Both the position numbers and the translations under genes were made by a program. From positions 204,183 to 268,182 of the forward strand of contig CAVTZP010000007.1 in NCBI GenBank assembly GCA_963739245.1: DNA of 64,000 nt, written 5' to 3'. The stretch's first letter is position 1; the number at the start of each line of letters is the position of its first letter. The notes under the pieces are model-generated. The model saw only the letters and a program-made list of their open reading frames with translations. It had not been told where the DNA came from and ran no database searches. Positions 9,474 to 18,298 of this stretch are shown piece after piece. This DNA comes from CAVTZP01 sp963739245 (GTDB lineage Bacteria > Chloroflexota > Dehalococcoidia > Dehalococcoidales > BS750m-G39).

Positions 9474-10661
9474 TTACTTTGCTATACTAGCTAGTGCTTT
9501 ATCCAAGATGCCCAGTGCCTCATCAACCTCTTTGTTGCCGATAGTAAGAGGGGGGATAAAGCGCACCGCATTCGGCTTTAGTTTATTGACCAGTAAGCCT
9601 CGCTCAAAGCAAGCCATGAGTACTGAATGGGCAATATCAGAGCTAAACTCTACCGCCACCAGTAGCCCCCGTCCCCGGACATCGGTGATAAAGGGGAACT
9701 TACCCCTCAAACCCTCCAGCCTGGTCATAAGATACTCTCCCACTGCCTTCACCTTCGCCGGTATATCATTATCAATGATAAATTTTAGTGTAGCGTAGCC
9801 AGCGGCACAGGCCAGTGGATTGCCGCCGAAGGTAGTGCCATGCTCTCCTGGAGTAAAAACTGCCGCCCCCTCCTTAGCCAGAATCGCCCCGATGGGCACG
9901 CCACTGGCTAAACCCTTAGCCAGAATCATTATATCAGGTTCAACGCCATATTGCTCATAGGTGAAGAGCGTGCCGGTCCGGCCAACGCCGGTCTGAATTT
10001 CATCCAGAATCAGCAAAATGCCCTTCTGGTCGCACCACGCCCGCACTTTAGACAGGTAATCATCATCGGGGATATTAACTCCGCCCTCTCCTTGGATGGG
10101 TTCTAGCATTACGGCACATATCTTATCCGTCGTAGCCGCCTTCATCGCCTCAATATCATTGAACTTAACATTTACGAAGCCCGAGGGCAGAGGTATATAT
10201 GGCTGCTGAAACTCTGCCTGAGCGGTGGCGGCGGTCATGGCTAGAGTGCGACCATGAAAGGAGCCGGTCAAGGTAATAACCTCAAAAGCTCCGTTCAGGC
10301 GAAGTTTCCCATAGCGTCGGGCTAGTTTTACGGCACCTTCGCTAGCCTCAGCCCCACTATTGCAAAAGAAAACTCTATCCAGGCAGCTATTCTGGACTAA
10401 AAGCCCTGCCAGTTGAAGCTGAGGGATGGTGTAGAATAGATTCGAGGTCTGAATGAGCGTCTTTACCTGTTCCGTAACCGCTTCAACCACTACCGGATGG
10501 CAATGACCAAGGCTAGTGACTGCCAAGCCACCGACGAAATCCAGATACTCCCGTCCGTTCTCATCCCAAACCCGAGCCCCTTTCCCCTTAGCTATGGTTA
10601 AGGGTAGACGCTCGAAAGTCTGCATATAGTATTTGCGCTCCAGCTCCTGCCAGTTAGTCAC
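9474..10661 (-). CDS. argD: Acetylornithine aminotransferase
   Basis: PLP-dependent class-III aminotransferase converting N-acetylglutamate semialdehyde to N-acetylornithine. It shows the conserved CNSGAEASEGAVKLAR block, LILDEIQTGVGRTG with the PLP-ring Asp, and ILAKGLASGVPIGA with the Schiff-base Lys. It has 395 residues, normal length. It sits in the arg operon between argB and argG. A role as succinyldiaminopimelate aminotransferase as well is possible, since many ArgD proteins are dual. Confidence 0.93.
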   Translation of the reverse strand: MTNWQELERKYYMQTFERLPLTIAKGKGARVWDENGREYLDFVGGLAVTSLGHCHPVVVEAVTEQVKTLIQTSNLFYTIPQLQLAGLLVQNSCLDRVFFCNSGAEASEGAVKLARRYGKLRLNGAFEVITLTGSFHGRTLAMTAATAQAEFQQPYIPLPSGFVNVKFNDIEAMKAATTDKICAVMLEPIQGEGGVNIPDDDYLSKVRAWCDQKGILLILDEIQTGVGRTGTLFTYEQYGVEPDIMILAKGLASGVPIGAILAKEGAAVFTPGEHGTTFGGNPLACAAGYATLKFIIDNDIPAKVKAVGEYLMTRLEGLRGKFPFITDVRGRGLLVAVEFSSDIAHSVLMACFERGLLVNKLKPNAVRFIPPLTIGNKEVDEALGILDKALASIAK

Positions 10662-10689
10662 TTTCGTTCACCTTCTTGTGGCCTTTCTC

Positions 10690-10710
10690 AAGAGAGGCTT
10701 CGCCTCTCTT
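10690..10710. repeat. Dispersed repeat, half copy (argB-argD gap)
   Basis: A single perfect hairpin AAGAGAGGC/GCCTCTCTT around a TTC loop, followed by TTTGACTCTCC. It matches only the second hairpin of the family and lacks the CCCCCTCTCC stem. Confidence 0.7.
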
Positions 10711-10727
10711 TGACTCTCCTTGTCTAC

Positions 10728-11519
10728 TCACTTCTCTATGGTTGTGCCGCCACCTTTGCCCTCTATCTCATTAAGCAAGGCATGGGGCTGCCGACCGTCT
10801 ATGATGCGAGTAACCAGGGTGCCAGACAGCGCTCTCAAGCATGCCTTAATCTTCGGAATCATCCCCCCTGAAGCCACCCCTGAAGCGAGTAGAGCCTCGG
10901 CTTCATCGGACGATAGGCGGGGCAGCAGATTGCCTGACTGGTCGCAGACGCCAACAACATCAGTCAAAATGATAAGCCTCTCCGCACCAATCGCCGCCGC
11001 AACTTCCCCGGCGACAGCATCGGCGTTGATATTAAGCACATTGGGCGCTTTAGCCGGCTTACCAGCATTAAGGCTGACCGGAGCCACTACCGGGATATAG
11101 CCGGCTTTTAGTAGCGTCTCCAGCGGTGCCAGATTTACCTTCACTACCTCACCAATATAGCCCAGCTTTTTGTCCTTAATCCGGCCTTGAATCAAACCCC
11201 CGTCCACGCCGCTAATCCCAACCGCACTCCCACCCCAGCTATTTATGTCGGCGACAATCTCTTTGTTGACCAACCCCACCAGCACCGAAACCACCACCTC
11301 AAGGGTGGCTTCATCGGTTACCCGCTCGCCGTTGACAAACCTGGTGGAAATCCCCCGCTTCTCCAGCCAGTCGGTTATTATCTTACCACCGCCGTGGACT
11401 ATAACCAGCGATTTACCCTGCTGCTGGAGAGAGACGATGTCCTTAATGGTGGTATCGTGATTACCTAAGGTAGCACCACCTATCTTGACCACAATAACCT
11501 TGCCTAATTTATTACCCAT
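10728..11519 (-). CDS. argB: Acetylglutamate kinase
   Basis: Phosphorylates N-acetylglutamate. The amino-acid-kinase fold motifs KIGGATL (phosphate loop) and VIVHGGGK are seen at the N-terminus, and LIILTDVVGV in the C-terminal half. It has 263 residues. The stop of argJ is 1 bp upstream of its start, so the two are tightly coupled. The N-terminus is short and lacks the helix typical of arginine-inhibited hexameric forms, so feedback inhibition is not evident. Confidence 0.95.
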   Translation of the reverse strand: MGNKLGKVIVVKIGGATLGNHDTTIKDIVSLQQQGKSLVIVHGGGKIITDWLEKRGISTRFVNGERVTDEATLEVVVSVLVGLVNKEIVADINSWGGSAVGISGVDGGLIQGRIKDKKLGYIGEVVKVNLAPLETLLKAGYIPVVAPVSLNAGKPAKAPNVLNINADAVAGEVAAAIGAERLIILTDVVGVCDQSGNLLPRLSSDEAEALLASGVASGGMIPKIKACLRALSGTLVTRIIDGRQPHALLNEIEGKGGGTTIEK

Positions 11520-11520
11520 T

Positions 11521-12738
11521 TTATGTCATATACTGACTATTAATAGTGACATATTCCTCAGACAGGTCGCAACCCCAGGCGGTGGCAGTAGCCGAGCCAA
11601 GGTTAAGGTTCAAGCTTATCGCCACCCCTTTCCCCTCCAGCAGCCGGACTGCACCTTGCTTACTAAAGGGCAAGGGTCTACCCGCCTTTACCACCGCGAC
11701 ATTACCAATATAAAGGTCAGTCTTTGCCTCTTCAACCTCCACTCCGCTCCGTCCCAATGCCGCCATAATCCGCCCCCAGTTGGGGTCAGCGCCATGAACC
11801 GCTGCCTTCACCAGGGGCGAGCTTACTATTGTCCTTGCCGCCAGCCTTGCCTCAACCAAATTAAGGGCACCACTAACTGTTACCTCAATAAGCTTAGTTG
11901 CCCCTTCACCATCACGGGCAACGCTTTTAGCCAGATAGATGCAAACCTGCTCCAGACCCTGCTCAAAGACGAAAGCCTGCTCACTGCCTGATGATATCGG
12001 CTTGCCTCCCGCCAGACCATTAGCCAGGAGCAGCACCATATCATTAGGGCTGGTGTCCCCGTCAATAGAAACCATATTAAACGAGACGTCCACCGCCCTT
12101 TTCAAAGCCGCTTGAGCAAAATCAAGCTCTACGGCGGCATCGGTGGTTAGAAAGCAGAGTAAAGTCGCCAGGTCGGGGTGAATCATCCCCGACCCCTTAG
12201 CCACCCCACCAATGGTAAACTCACTATTCCCCACCCCGACCTTAACCGCCGTTTCCTTAGCAAAGGTATCAGTAGTCATCATCGCCCTTGCCAACTCATG
12301 ACCGCCATCGCGGGAGAGAATAACCCTGTCTATGGCACTTGCTATGCGCTTCATCGGTAGCGGCACACCAATAATACCGGTGCTGGCGACCAGGACATCC
12401 TCAGGCAATATGCCAATGCCTTCAGCCACCAGCTTTGCCATCTTAGCCGCATCCCTAACTCCCCGCTCCCCGGTGCAGGCATTGGCGCCGCCGCTATTCA
12501 CCACCACCGCCCCGGCCCTCCCCTGCCTTAGCCTTTGCTGAGATAAAACCACCGGTGCCGCCTTAATCCGGTTGTTAGTAAAAACCCCGGCGGCGACACA
12601 GGGTGCCTCAGAAAAGAGGACACCGAGGTCTAGTTTATTTCCAGCTTTTTTATTTATGCCGGCACTGGTAGCACCGGCAAAAAAACCCTCGGCGGAGGTA
12701 ATCGTGCCTTCAGGGATGAACTTAATCTTGGCAGCCAC
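11521..12738 (-). CDS. argJ: Bifunctional ornithine acetyltransferase/N-acetylglutamate synthase
   Basis: Recycles the acetyl group from N-acetylornithine to glutamate and may also use acetyl-CoA. The self-cleavage site is visible as PDLATLLCFLTTDA, with the nucleophilic Thr after Ala; GSGMIHPD precedes it. The length of 405 residues is normal. It is the first gene of the arg operon. The GTG start at 12738 lies only 9 bp after a TATAGT -10 box with no Shine-Dalgarno motif, so the message is probably leaderless. No argC is seen beside it. Confidence 0.95.
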   Translation of the reverse strand: MAAKIKFIPEGTITSAEGFFAGATSAGINKKAGNKLDLGVLFSEAPCVAAGVFTNNRIKAAPVVLSQQRLRQGRAGAVVVNSGGANACTGERGVRDAAKMAKLVAEGIGILPEDVLVASTGIIGVPLPMKRIASAIDRVILSRDGGHELARAMMTTDTFAKETAVKVGVGNSEFTIGGVAKGSGMIHPDLATLLCFLTTDAAVELDFAQAALKRAVDVSFNMVSIDGDTSPNDMVLLLANGLAGGKPISSGSEQAFVFEQGLEQVCIYLAKSVARDGEGATKLIEVTVSGALNLVEARLAARTIVSSPLVKAAVHGADPNWGRIMAALGRSGVEVEEAKTDLYIGNVAVVKAGRPLPFSKQGAVRLLEGKGVAISLNLNLGSATATAWGCDLSEEYVTINSQYMT

Positions 12739-12747
12739 TATACATAA

Positions 12748-12776
12748 ACTATATCACACTGGATAGAGCTAGGCAA
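12748..12776 (-). promoter_or_regulatory. Putative promoter of the arginine operon
   Basis: On the minus strand TTGCCT (12771-12776) and TATAGT (12748-12753) are 17 bp apart. The argJ GTG follows 9 bp after the -10 box. The element is interleaved with a plus-strand promoter for the divergent gene, so the two may exclude each other. Confidence 0.6.
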
Positions 12777-12788
12777 TGCAGTTATAAT
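12760..12788 (+). promoter_or_regulatory. Putative promoter of the pyruvate-kinase-domain gene
   Basis: TGGATA (12760-12765), 17 bp, then a perfect TATAAT (12783-12788). It overlaps the divergent argJ promoter. The downstream gene has a strong GGGAGGAGG ribosome site. Confidence 0.5.
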
Positions 12789-12830
12789 ATCCAAGAATCG
12801 GTCAAAAGCATAACGGGAGGAGGCATAGAA

Positions 12831-13394
12831 ATGGAAGTAAAGACGGTATATTTTGAAAAGCCGGGTAGTGAGAATACTGACGAGGTGCTCCGCATCGCCA
12901 AGCAGCGGGTGCAGGAACTTGGTATCAAGACAATAGTGTTAGCCTCTACCAAAGGCGATACCGCAATAAAAGCTATGGAGGCATTTCAAGGATTAAGGGT
13001 CATTGTGGTCAGCCATGTTGCTGGCCTGCGTGAACCTGATATCCAGGAATTCACCGAGGAGAACCGGAAGCTCGTTGAGAGTAAAGGCGGGGTAGTCCTC
13101 ACCACCACCCACGCCTTTGGCGGGCTGAGCCGAGCCATGCGCGGTAAATTCAATATGTTTGTCCTGGGGGAAGTAATCGCCAATACCCTGCGCATTTTTG
13201 GCCAAGGGATGAAGGTAGCCTGTGAGATAGCAATGATGGCCGCCGACAGCGGACTGGTGCGCACCGATGAGGATGTTATCGCCATTGCCGGCAGCGGACG
13301 GGGTGCTGATACTGCCGTCGTGCTGAAGCCAGTTAATACCCACAACTTCTTTGACCTCAAAATCAGGGAGATTCTGTGCAAGCCTCACTTTTAA
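12831..13394 (+). CDS. Pyruvate kinase alpha/beta-domain protein
   Basis: A stand-alone protein of 187 residues resembling the C-terminal alpha/beta (regulatory) domain of pyruvate kinase, without the catalytic barrel. It shows IVLASTKGDTAIKAMEAF near the N-terminus and IAGSGRGADTAVVLKP near the C-terminus. Small proteins of this kind are widespread in anaerobes; their function is not established. The ATG at 12831 is preceded by GGGAGGAGG. It stands alone, divergent from the arginine operon. Confidence 0.8.
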   Translation: MEVKTVYFEKPGSENTDEVLRIAKQRVQELGIKTIVLASTKGDTAIKAMEAFQGLRVIVVSHVAGLREPDIQEFTEENRKLVESKGGVVLTTTHAFGGLSRAMRGKFNMFVLGEVIANTLRIFGQGMKVACEIAMMAADSGLVRTDEDVIAIAGSGRGADTAVVLKPVNTHNFFDLKIREILCKPHF

Positions 13395-13473
13395 GCACCC
13401 GCTTGGGGAAGTTGTTTTCGAAGGGGCTTGTGCCCATTTGTCTCATTGCGGACACGAATAACGACACTAGGAG

Positions 13474-13504
13474 TTGACAAGATGGTGTAGAATATAAGTA
13501 TAAA
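13474..13504 (+). promoter_or_regulatory. Possible promoter of the small membrane protein gene
   Basis: A perfect TTGACA (13474-13479) is followed 19 bp later by TATAAA (13499-13504). The spacing is long, and the ribosome site begins a few bases after the -10 box, so the exact -10 is uncertain. Confidence 0.35.
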
Positions 13505-13524
13505 GAGGAAGGAGGCAAAGGCAG

Positions 13525-13848
13525 ATGGAATACATTATCTTTTTTGTGGTCTTTGTTATTGTCGTCCTGTGGGGAATATCCGTCTACCTATTACAAACAG
13601 GAAAACTGACAGCACAGGAGTGGCTTAAGCGGACGCTGGGGATACCCCGCGGTTCAGTGCGGGCTCTTATCGCCCTCATCATCCTCTTCTTGATTCTTTT
13701 CCCCGTCGTAGTCAACCAAAAATTGCCAGAACTCCCCACCTGGCTGGTAGGCATCCTGGGGACTGTCATCGGCTTCTACTTCGGTGCATCTACAGCAAAG
13801 AAAGAAGATGACGCGGGCGTGCAAAACACTAGCCAAGGAAAAAAATAA
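13525..13848 (+). CDS. Small membrane protein with GIPRGSVRALIAL motif
   Basis: A protein of 107 residues with three hydrophobic segments: residues 2-23, about 50-66 and about 75-93. Between the first two is the loop LGIPRGSVRALIAL; the third ends in GTVIGFYFGAS. The tail is hydrophilic (KKEDD, then Gln/Ser/Lys-rich). I recognise the Arg-containing loop as a recurring motif in small bacterial membrane proteins but know of no function. A GGAAGGAGG ribosome site supports the ATG. It stands alone between the pyruvate-kinase-domain gene and a convergent gene. Confidence 0.75.
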   Translation: MEYIIFFVVFVIVVLWGISVYLLQTGKLTAQEWLKRTLGIPRGSVRALIALIILFLILFPVVVNQKLPELPTWLVGILGTVIGFYFGASTAKKEDDAGVQNTSQGKK

Positions 13849-13902
13849 TTAGAGTGCTTCCGCAAATATGGGGGAGTTTATTTGTGACCTCACCCCCTTA
13901 AT

Positions 13903-13938
13903 CCCCCTCTCCTTAGGGAATTGGTGAAGGAGAGGGGG
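13903..13938. repeat. Dispersed hairpin repeat, copy 2
   Basis: A 12-bp perfect stem CCCCCTCTCCTT (13903-13914) and AAGGAGAGGGGG (13927-13938) with a 12-base loop. It lies between convergent genes and supplies the last codons and stop of the minus-strand gene ending at 13913. Confidence 0.75.
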
Positions 13939-14590
13939 AATTTGTTTTTTGAAGCTCCCACTCTTCTTCTACTATTTTTACAAACTCTGTATAACTAACT
14001 TCTCCCTTTATCATCTTGAGAAGCATATACTGTATAAACACTTCTTCCGTAAATTCTAGCAATCTATCTTTCGAAAAGAGCCGCAAAATTGAACTCCAGA
14101 AATGCATCAGGGCAATTACATAAATTATGTTAACAAGATGATAGCAAAATACTTGATATATACCTTTTGGTATAAATTTATTTTTGGTGCGACTGTATTC
14201 ACCCCTTCTCGTAAGGGGGTAGCGTCTAAATATCCTTCGGGGTATAAGTATTAAACCTAGATATAATATATCCCCAAAGTTGTAATCATATTTTGGTATC
14301 ATATCTACCATATTAAGGACAACGTGTTCTCCAAGTTCTTTCGCGTTTGGCTGATTCACCCGAAAAACTTCTACTTCCTTTCCCTTATATACCGAAAAAG
14401 GTCTTATTAGAATTCCCTTTGCCAGCATTTCAATGACCATATATTCCCCGCTACTAAGACGGCAACAAATCATAGCTGTATGGCTATAATCATAATCGGT
14501 AGCCCAGCGAATCAGCCTGGATATCACTCCCGTGCCTTGGACATTGACAATGTCACCAGCTTGCAACTTAGCTGCCGCTTTATTGGTCAA
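13913..14590 (-). CDS. YiiX-like permuted papain-type (NlpC/P60-related) protein
   Basis: The segment LQAGDIVNVQGTG...RWATDYDYSHTAMIC matches the N-terminal half of YiiX/YebB-type circularly permuted papain-fold hydrolases, in which a His in the SHTA-type motif pairs with a Cys elsewhere. A second hydrophobic segment lies near the middle and another in the C-terminal third (cYHLVNIIYVIALMHFW), so it may be membrane associated. The proposed TTG start at 14590 falls just after the mutS stop and gives 225 residues; an ATG at 14659 inside mutS is the alternative. The gene is clearly richer in AT than mutS, and its last eight residues (SPSPSPIP region) come from a dispersed repeat, so the C-terminus may have been replaced. 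Confidence 0.6.
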   Translation of the reverse strand: MTNKAAAKLQAGDIVNVQGTGVISRLIRWATDYDYSHTAMICCRLSSGEYMVIEMLAKGILIRPFSVYKGKEVEVFRVNQPNAKELGEHVVLNMVDMIPKYDYNFGDILYLGLILIPRRIFRRYPLTRRGEYSRTKNKFIPKGIYQVFCYHLVNIIYVIALMHFWSSILRLFSKDRLLEFTEEVFIQYMLLKMIKGEVSYTEFVKIVEEEWELQKTNSPSPSPIP

Positions 14591-14606
14591 ATTAATGCGT
14601 CTAATC

Positions 14607-17171
14607 CTACCCCTCCCTCGCCTTCTTTTGCAGTTCGTAGAGCTTGGTGATGGCTTCAAGCGGAGTCAGGGAGTCAATGTCCAGCTTCTCAAGTTCCTCC
14701 CAAAGCGGTGATTTTTGCCCTAAAAGAGACAACTGCTCGGGCGCAGCCTCTTTAGCCCGGCGCTGACCTTTTGATAAGCGCCTAGCGGTGCGGCTGTCCC
14801 CCTCCAGCTCCTCTAAAACCTCACGGGCACGGTGCACCACCGACTTGGGCAGACCGGCGAGCTTGGCGACATGGATGCCGTAGCTCTTGTCAACGCCACC
14901 GGGCACAATCTTGTAGAGAAAGGTAACCTCCCCTCCCTCCTCGCTCACGGCAACATTGAAGTTCTTTACCCGGGGCAGGAAGCTGGCTAGCTCCACCAGC
15001 TCGTGGTAATGGGTGGCAAACAGGGTCTTGGCGCCAAGCCGGGGATAGCTGTGGATATACTCGGCGACGGCGCGAGCGATGGAAAGCCCGTCATAGGTGC
15101 TGGTGCCCCGCCCAATCTCGTCTAAAATAATCAGGGAGCGGGGGGTGGCATTGTTCAGGATATTGGCCGTCTCCACCATCTCCACCATAAACGTGGACTG
15201 ACCGGCAGGCAGGTCTTCCCGAGCGCCAATGCGGGTAAAGATGCGGTCAACGATGCCGATAGTTACCGATTCTGCGGGGACAAAGCTGCCAATCTGAGCC
15301 AGCAGCACAATCAGGGCTACCTGCCTCAGATAGGTTGACTTGCCCGACATATTGGGGCCGGTAAGGACGATAAGCTGGGCATCACCGTTTGACAGGTAAA
15401 CATCGTTGGGGACAAAGCTGCCTTCAGGCAGGCTCCTCTCCACCACCGGGTGGCGCCCCTCGGAGATGACTATCTCGCTATCTGTGGTCAGTCTGGGGCG
15501 GACATAGTTATAGCGCACGGCGACCTCAGCCAGACTGGAGAAAACATCTATATTAGCCAGGGCATTGGCTGAAGCCGAAATGCGCTCGCTCTCCGCCCCT
15601 ACCTGGTGACACACCTGACGAAATATTTGCCCCTCAAGCTCGGCAATCCTGTCCTCGGCATTCAAAATCAGCGACTCGTACTCCTTCAGCTCCGGGGTAA
15701 AGAAGCGCTCGCCCCCGACCAGCGTCTGCTTCCGGATATAGTCCTGAGGCACCTGGGGCAGATGGGGCCTGGACACCTCGATATAGTAGCCAAAGACTTT
15801 ATTAAACCCGACTTTAAGCGACTTGATTCCAGTTTTTTCTCTCTCCTTGCGCTCAAGGTCAGCCAGATACTGCTTGGCATTCTTCGATGCCTGGCGCAGG
15901 CTGTCCAGCTCCTCAACAAAACCTTCCCTTATCACCCCACCCTCATCTGGCGGCTCAGCTATCGCCCGGGAAATCAGGTCAACCACCTCCGGGCAGGGCT
16001 TTAGCTCATCCTTGAGCCAATCTATTAGCTCAAGCGTCTGCCTGAGCTTTGGTATCACCTCCAGGCTTCGGCGCAGGGCAACCAGCTCACGCGGGGCGGC
16101 GATACTGCCCTTTATCCGGTTAATCAACCGCTCCAGGTCAGCCACCTCGCCGAGCCGGGATATGGTCTGACTGCGAGCCAGGGTGTCATCATAAAACCAG
16201 CCGATGGCATCCTGCCTCCGGTTTAGCTCGGCAATATCAAGCAAAGGCTGACCCAGCCACCGCTTCAATAGCCTGCCCCCCATTGCCGTTCTGGTCAGGT
16301 CAATAATAGATAAAAGCGAGCCGCCAACACTCCCCGAGCGGCTGCTGGAGAAAAGCTCAAGGTTTCTCTGGGTCTGCTCGTCCAGCGCCATAAAGGAATC
16401 AGTGGAATAAGTAGAGAGGCGGGTTAACTGTCCCAGAACTCCTTTTTGCGTTTCCTGAATATAGTGAATAATAGCGCCGGCGGCACTTACTGCCAGGGGC
16501 AGATGACCACAACCAAAGCCGTCAAGGGTAGCCACGCCGAAGTGGTCAAGCAGAGTCTTCTGGGCAGCCTCAAGCTCAAAACAGTAGTCGTCAAGGCGGG
16601 TCACCGGAGCACTTAGCTTGACTAGTGATAAATCGCCACCCTTGGCGGCGATAACCTCCGAGGGCTTAAGCCGCTCCAGCTCAGGGACAGCCCGATGAAA
16701 TGGAAGCTGGGTGGTAGCAAACTCGCTGGTGGTTATGTCAACATAGGCCAGCCCCACCTCATCCTCACCCAGGACCAAGCTGACCAGATAGTTATTGCTC
16801 TTGCTATCAAGGAGGCTGGGCTCAACCACGGTGCCCGGTGTTACCAGGCGAATGACCTCGCGCTGGACTAAACCCTTTGTCTCGCCAGGCTTGGTCATTT
16901 GCTCACAGATAGCCACCTTATAGCCACGGTTAATCAGCCGAGCCAGATAGTTGTCAAGGGCGTGGTAGGGGATGCCCGCCATCGGCACCCGCTGCCCCTT
17001 CCCCATCTCCCTAGAGGTCAGGACAATCTCCAGCTCCCGCGAGGTGACACGAGCATCATCGTCGAAGGTCTCATAGAAATCCCCGAGGCGAAACAGGACA
17101 ATCGCCTGCGGATACTTCTTTTTAATTCTGAGATATTGCTGGCGGATGGGGGTTACATCCTCTTTTGCCAC
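14607..17171 (-). CDS. mutS: DNA mismatch repair protein MutS
   Basis: Recognises mismatches and starts repair. The mismatch-binding Phe-x-Glu motif sits in LGDFYETF near the N-terminus; the clamp and connector domains follow. The C-terminal ATPase has Walker A TGPNMSGKST, STFMVEM and Walker B ILDEIGRGTST, with a helix-turn-helix after it. It has 854 residues, normal length. The start is GTG at 17171, six bases after a TAGAAT box, hinting at a leaderless message. No mutL is in this window. Confidence 0.96.
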   Translation of the reverse strand: MAKEDVTPIRQQYLRIKKKYPQAIVLFRLGDFYETFDDDARVTSRELEIVLTSREMGKGQRVPMAGIPYHALDNYLARLINRGYKVAICEQMTKPGETKGLVQREVIRLVTPGTVVEPSLLDSKSNNYLVSLVLGEDEVGLAYVDITTSEFATTQLPFHRAVPELERLKPSEVIAAKGGDLSLVKLSAPVTRLDDYCFELEAAQKTLLDHFGVATLDGFGCGHLPLAVSAAGAIIHYIQETQKGVLGQLTRLSTYSTDSFMALDEQTQRNLELFSSSRSGSVGGSLLSIIDLTRTAMGGRLLKRWLGQPLLDIAELNRRQDAIGWFYDDTLARSQTISRLGEVADLERLINRIKGSIAAPRELVALRRSLEVIPKLRQTLELIDWLKDELKPCPEVVDLISRAIAEPPDEGGVIREGFVEELDSLRQASKNAKQYLADLERKEREKTGIKSLKVGFNKVFGYYIEVSRPHLPQVPQDYIRKQTLVGGERFFTPELKEYESLILNAEDRIAELEGQIFRQVCHQVGAESERISASANALANIDVFSSLAEVAVRYNYVRPRLTTDSEIVISEGRHPVVERSLPEGSFVPNDVYLSNGDAQLIVLTGPNMSGKSTYLRQVALIVLLAQIGSFVPAESVTIGIVDRIFTRIGAREDLPAGQSTFMVEMVETANILNNATPRSLIILDEIGRGTSTYDGLSIARAVAEYIHSYPRLGAKTLFATHYHELVELASFLPRVKNFNVAVSEEGGEVTFLYKIVPGGVDKSYGIHVAKLAGLPKSVVHRAREVLEELEGDSRTARRLSKGQRRAKEAAPEQLSLLGQKSPLWEELEKLDIDSLTPLEAITKLYELQKKAREG

Positions 17172-17243
17172 AAGCCTATTCTACTAGAATTTTTGGCTAA
17201 AAAGAAGGGGACTTATGAAGTTATTTAAGAGCTAAGCTCCTAT

Positions 17244-18134
17244 CTATATAAGTTCCTTTTTCTTGAAGTAGTGGATATACCCGCTGACGTTGCTCAACAG
17301 CTCATACTCGTCCAGGGGAGTACCGAGGTGGTCGCGGAGGTAGTCCCCAACATGGCCGATTATCGCCTCATCGCTCTCCCCCACCCTCAAATCGCGCAGA
17401 ATGAAATCGCCGACCAGCCTGGTGTTTTCCATAGCGGCAGAAATAAGCTTCTCCGGCTCGCCAGCGACACTGCCATGAGAGTAGAAAAGAAGCTTGGGCT
17501 TTAGCGCCCTCAGCCGTTCCATATCATTGAGATACAGTTCCATGTCAAAGCTCGGCGGCGCCACCGCCGGCAGGGGAGGATAGCCGGGGCCATAGATGAG
17601 ACCGAGCGCCTCGCCGCAAAAAAGCCCCCTCGTCTTGGTATCAAAGATAGATATATGGTGAGGGGCATGGCCGGGGGTATAGATAATGACAAGCTCACGG
17701 CTGCCCACCACAAGCCGCTCCCCGTCCTCCACCACCTTGAGTCGTGATTCGGGCACGGGCAGAATGGGGCCATAGGTAGCCTCAAAGTTATCGCCAAAGG
17801 CCATGCGGGTGCTCTTAATCAGCCGCGATGGGTCAACTATATGCCTTACACCATGCTGATTGACCACTATCATGGCGCCGGGAAAGACCTGAGCCAGCTT
17901 TCCCACCCCGCCGGCGTGGTCGAGGTGAATATGGGTGGGGATAATATACCCCGGCTTAGACAGCCCCAGCTCCGCTACCGCCTCCTGGATTTTCGGAATA
18001 AGCACCGCCGGACCCGGCTCCAGTATAGCGCCATCACCGTCCTTGATAAAGTAAACGGCGAAGACGGCGTTTGCCCCGGGAATTATTTCTCCCAAGCGGT
18101 AGATATCTTCAGCAACCTGCTCTAGTTTAGCCAC
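17244..18134 (-). CDS. MBL-fold metallo-hydrolase
   Basis: A metallo-beta-lactamase-fold protein of 296 residues. The metal-binding box THIHLDHAG is near residue 67, with further His ligands in GHAPHHI and FYSHGSVA. A C-terminal helical region follows. Family members include thioesterases, lactonases and glyoxalase-II-like enzymes; the substrate cannot be set from sequence. The start is GTG at 18134, and it is transcribed in the same direction as mutS, 72 bp upstream. Confidence 0.85.
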   Translation of the reverse strand: MAKLEQVAEDIYRLGEIIPGANAVFAVYFIKDGDGAILEPGPAVLIPKIQEAVAELGLSKPGYIIPTHIHLDHAGGVGKLAQVFPGAMIVVNQHGVRHIVDPSRLIKSTRMAFGDNFEATYGPILPVPESRLKVVEDGERLVVGSRELVIIYTPGHAPHHISIFDTKTRGLFCGEALGLIYGPGYPPLPAVAPPSFDMELYLNDMERLRALKPKLLFYSHGSVAGEPEKLISAAMENTRLVGDFILRDLRVGESDEAIIGHVGDYLRDHLGTPLDEYELLSNVSGYIHYFKKKELI

Positions 18135-18202
18135 AATTAACGTTAATTTTACTAAAAACTCCGCCCAAAAGAAAGGGAGCTTTTATCTACCTCACCCCCT
18201 GA

Positions 18203-18262
18203 CCCCCTCTCCTTCAAAGGAGAGGGGGAAGAAAATTAAAAAGAGGGACTAAAGCCCCTCTT
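18203..18262. repeat. Dispersed double-hairpin repeat, copy 3
   Basis: First stem CCCCCTCTCCTT with AAGGAGAGGGGG (18203-18228), second stem AAGAGGG with CCCCTCTT (18241-18262). Same order and orientation as copy 1. Confidence 0.75.
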
Positions 18263-18298
18263 AGACACCCCTGATAAATAATGTGTATAGTGGGGGAT

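Noticed and set aside
13855..13940. Intrinsic terminator between convergent genes
   Set aside because: The stem belongs to the dispersed repeat family and also occurs inside operons, so it is not called a terminator.
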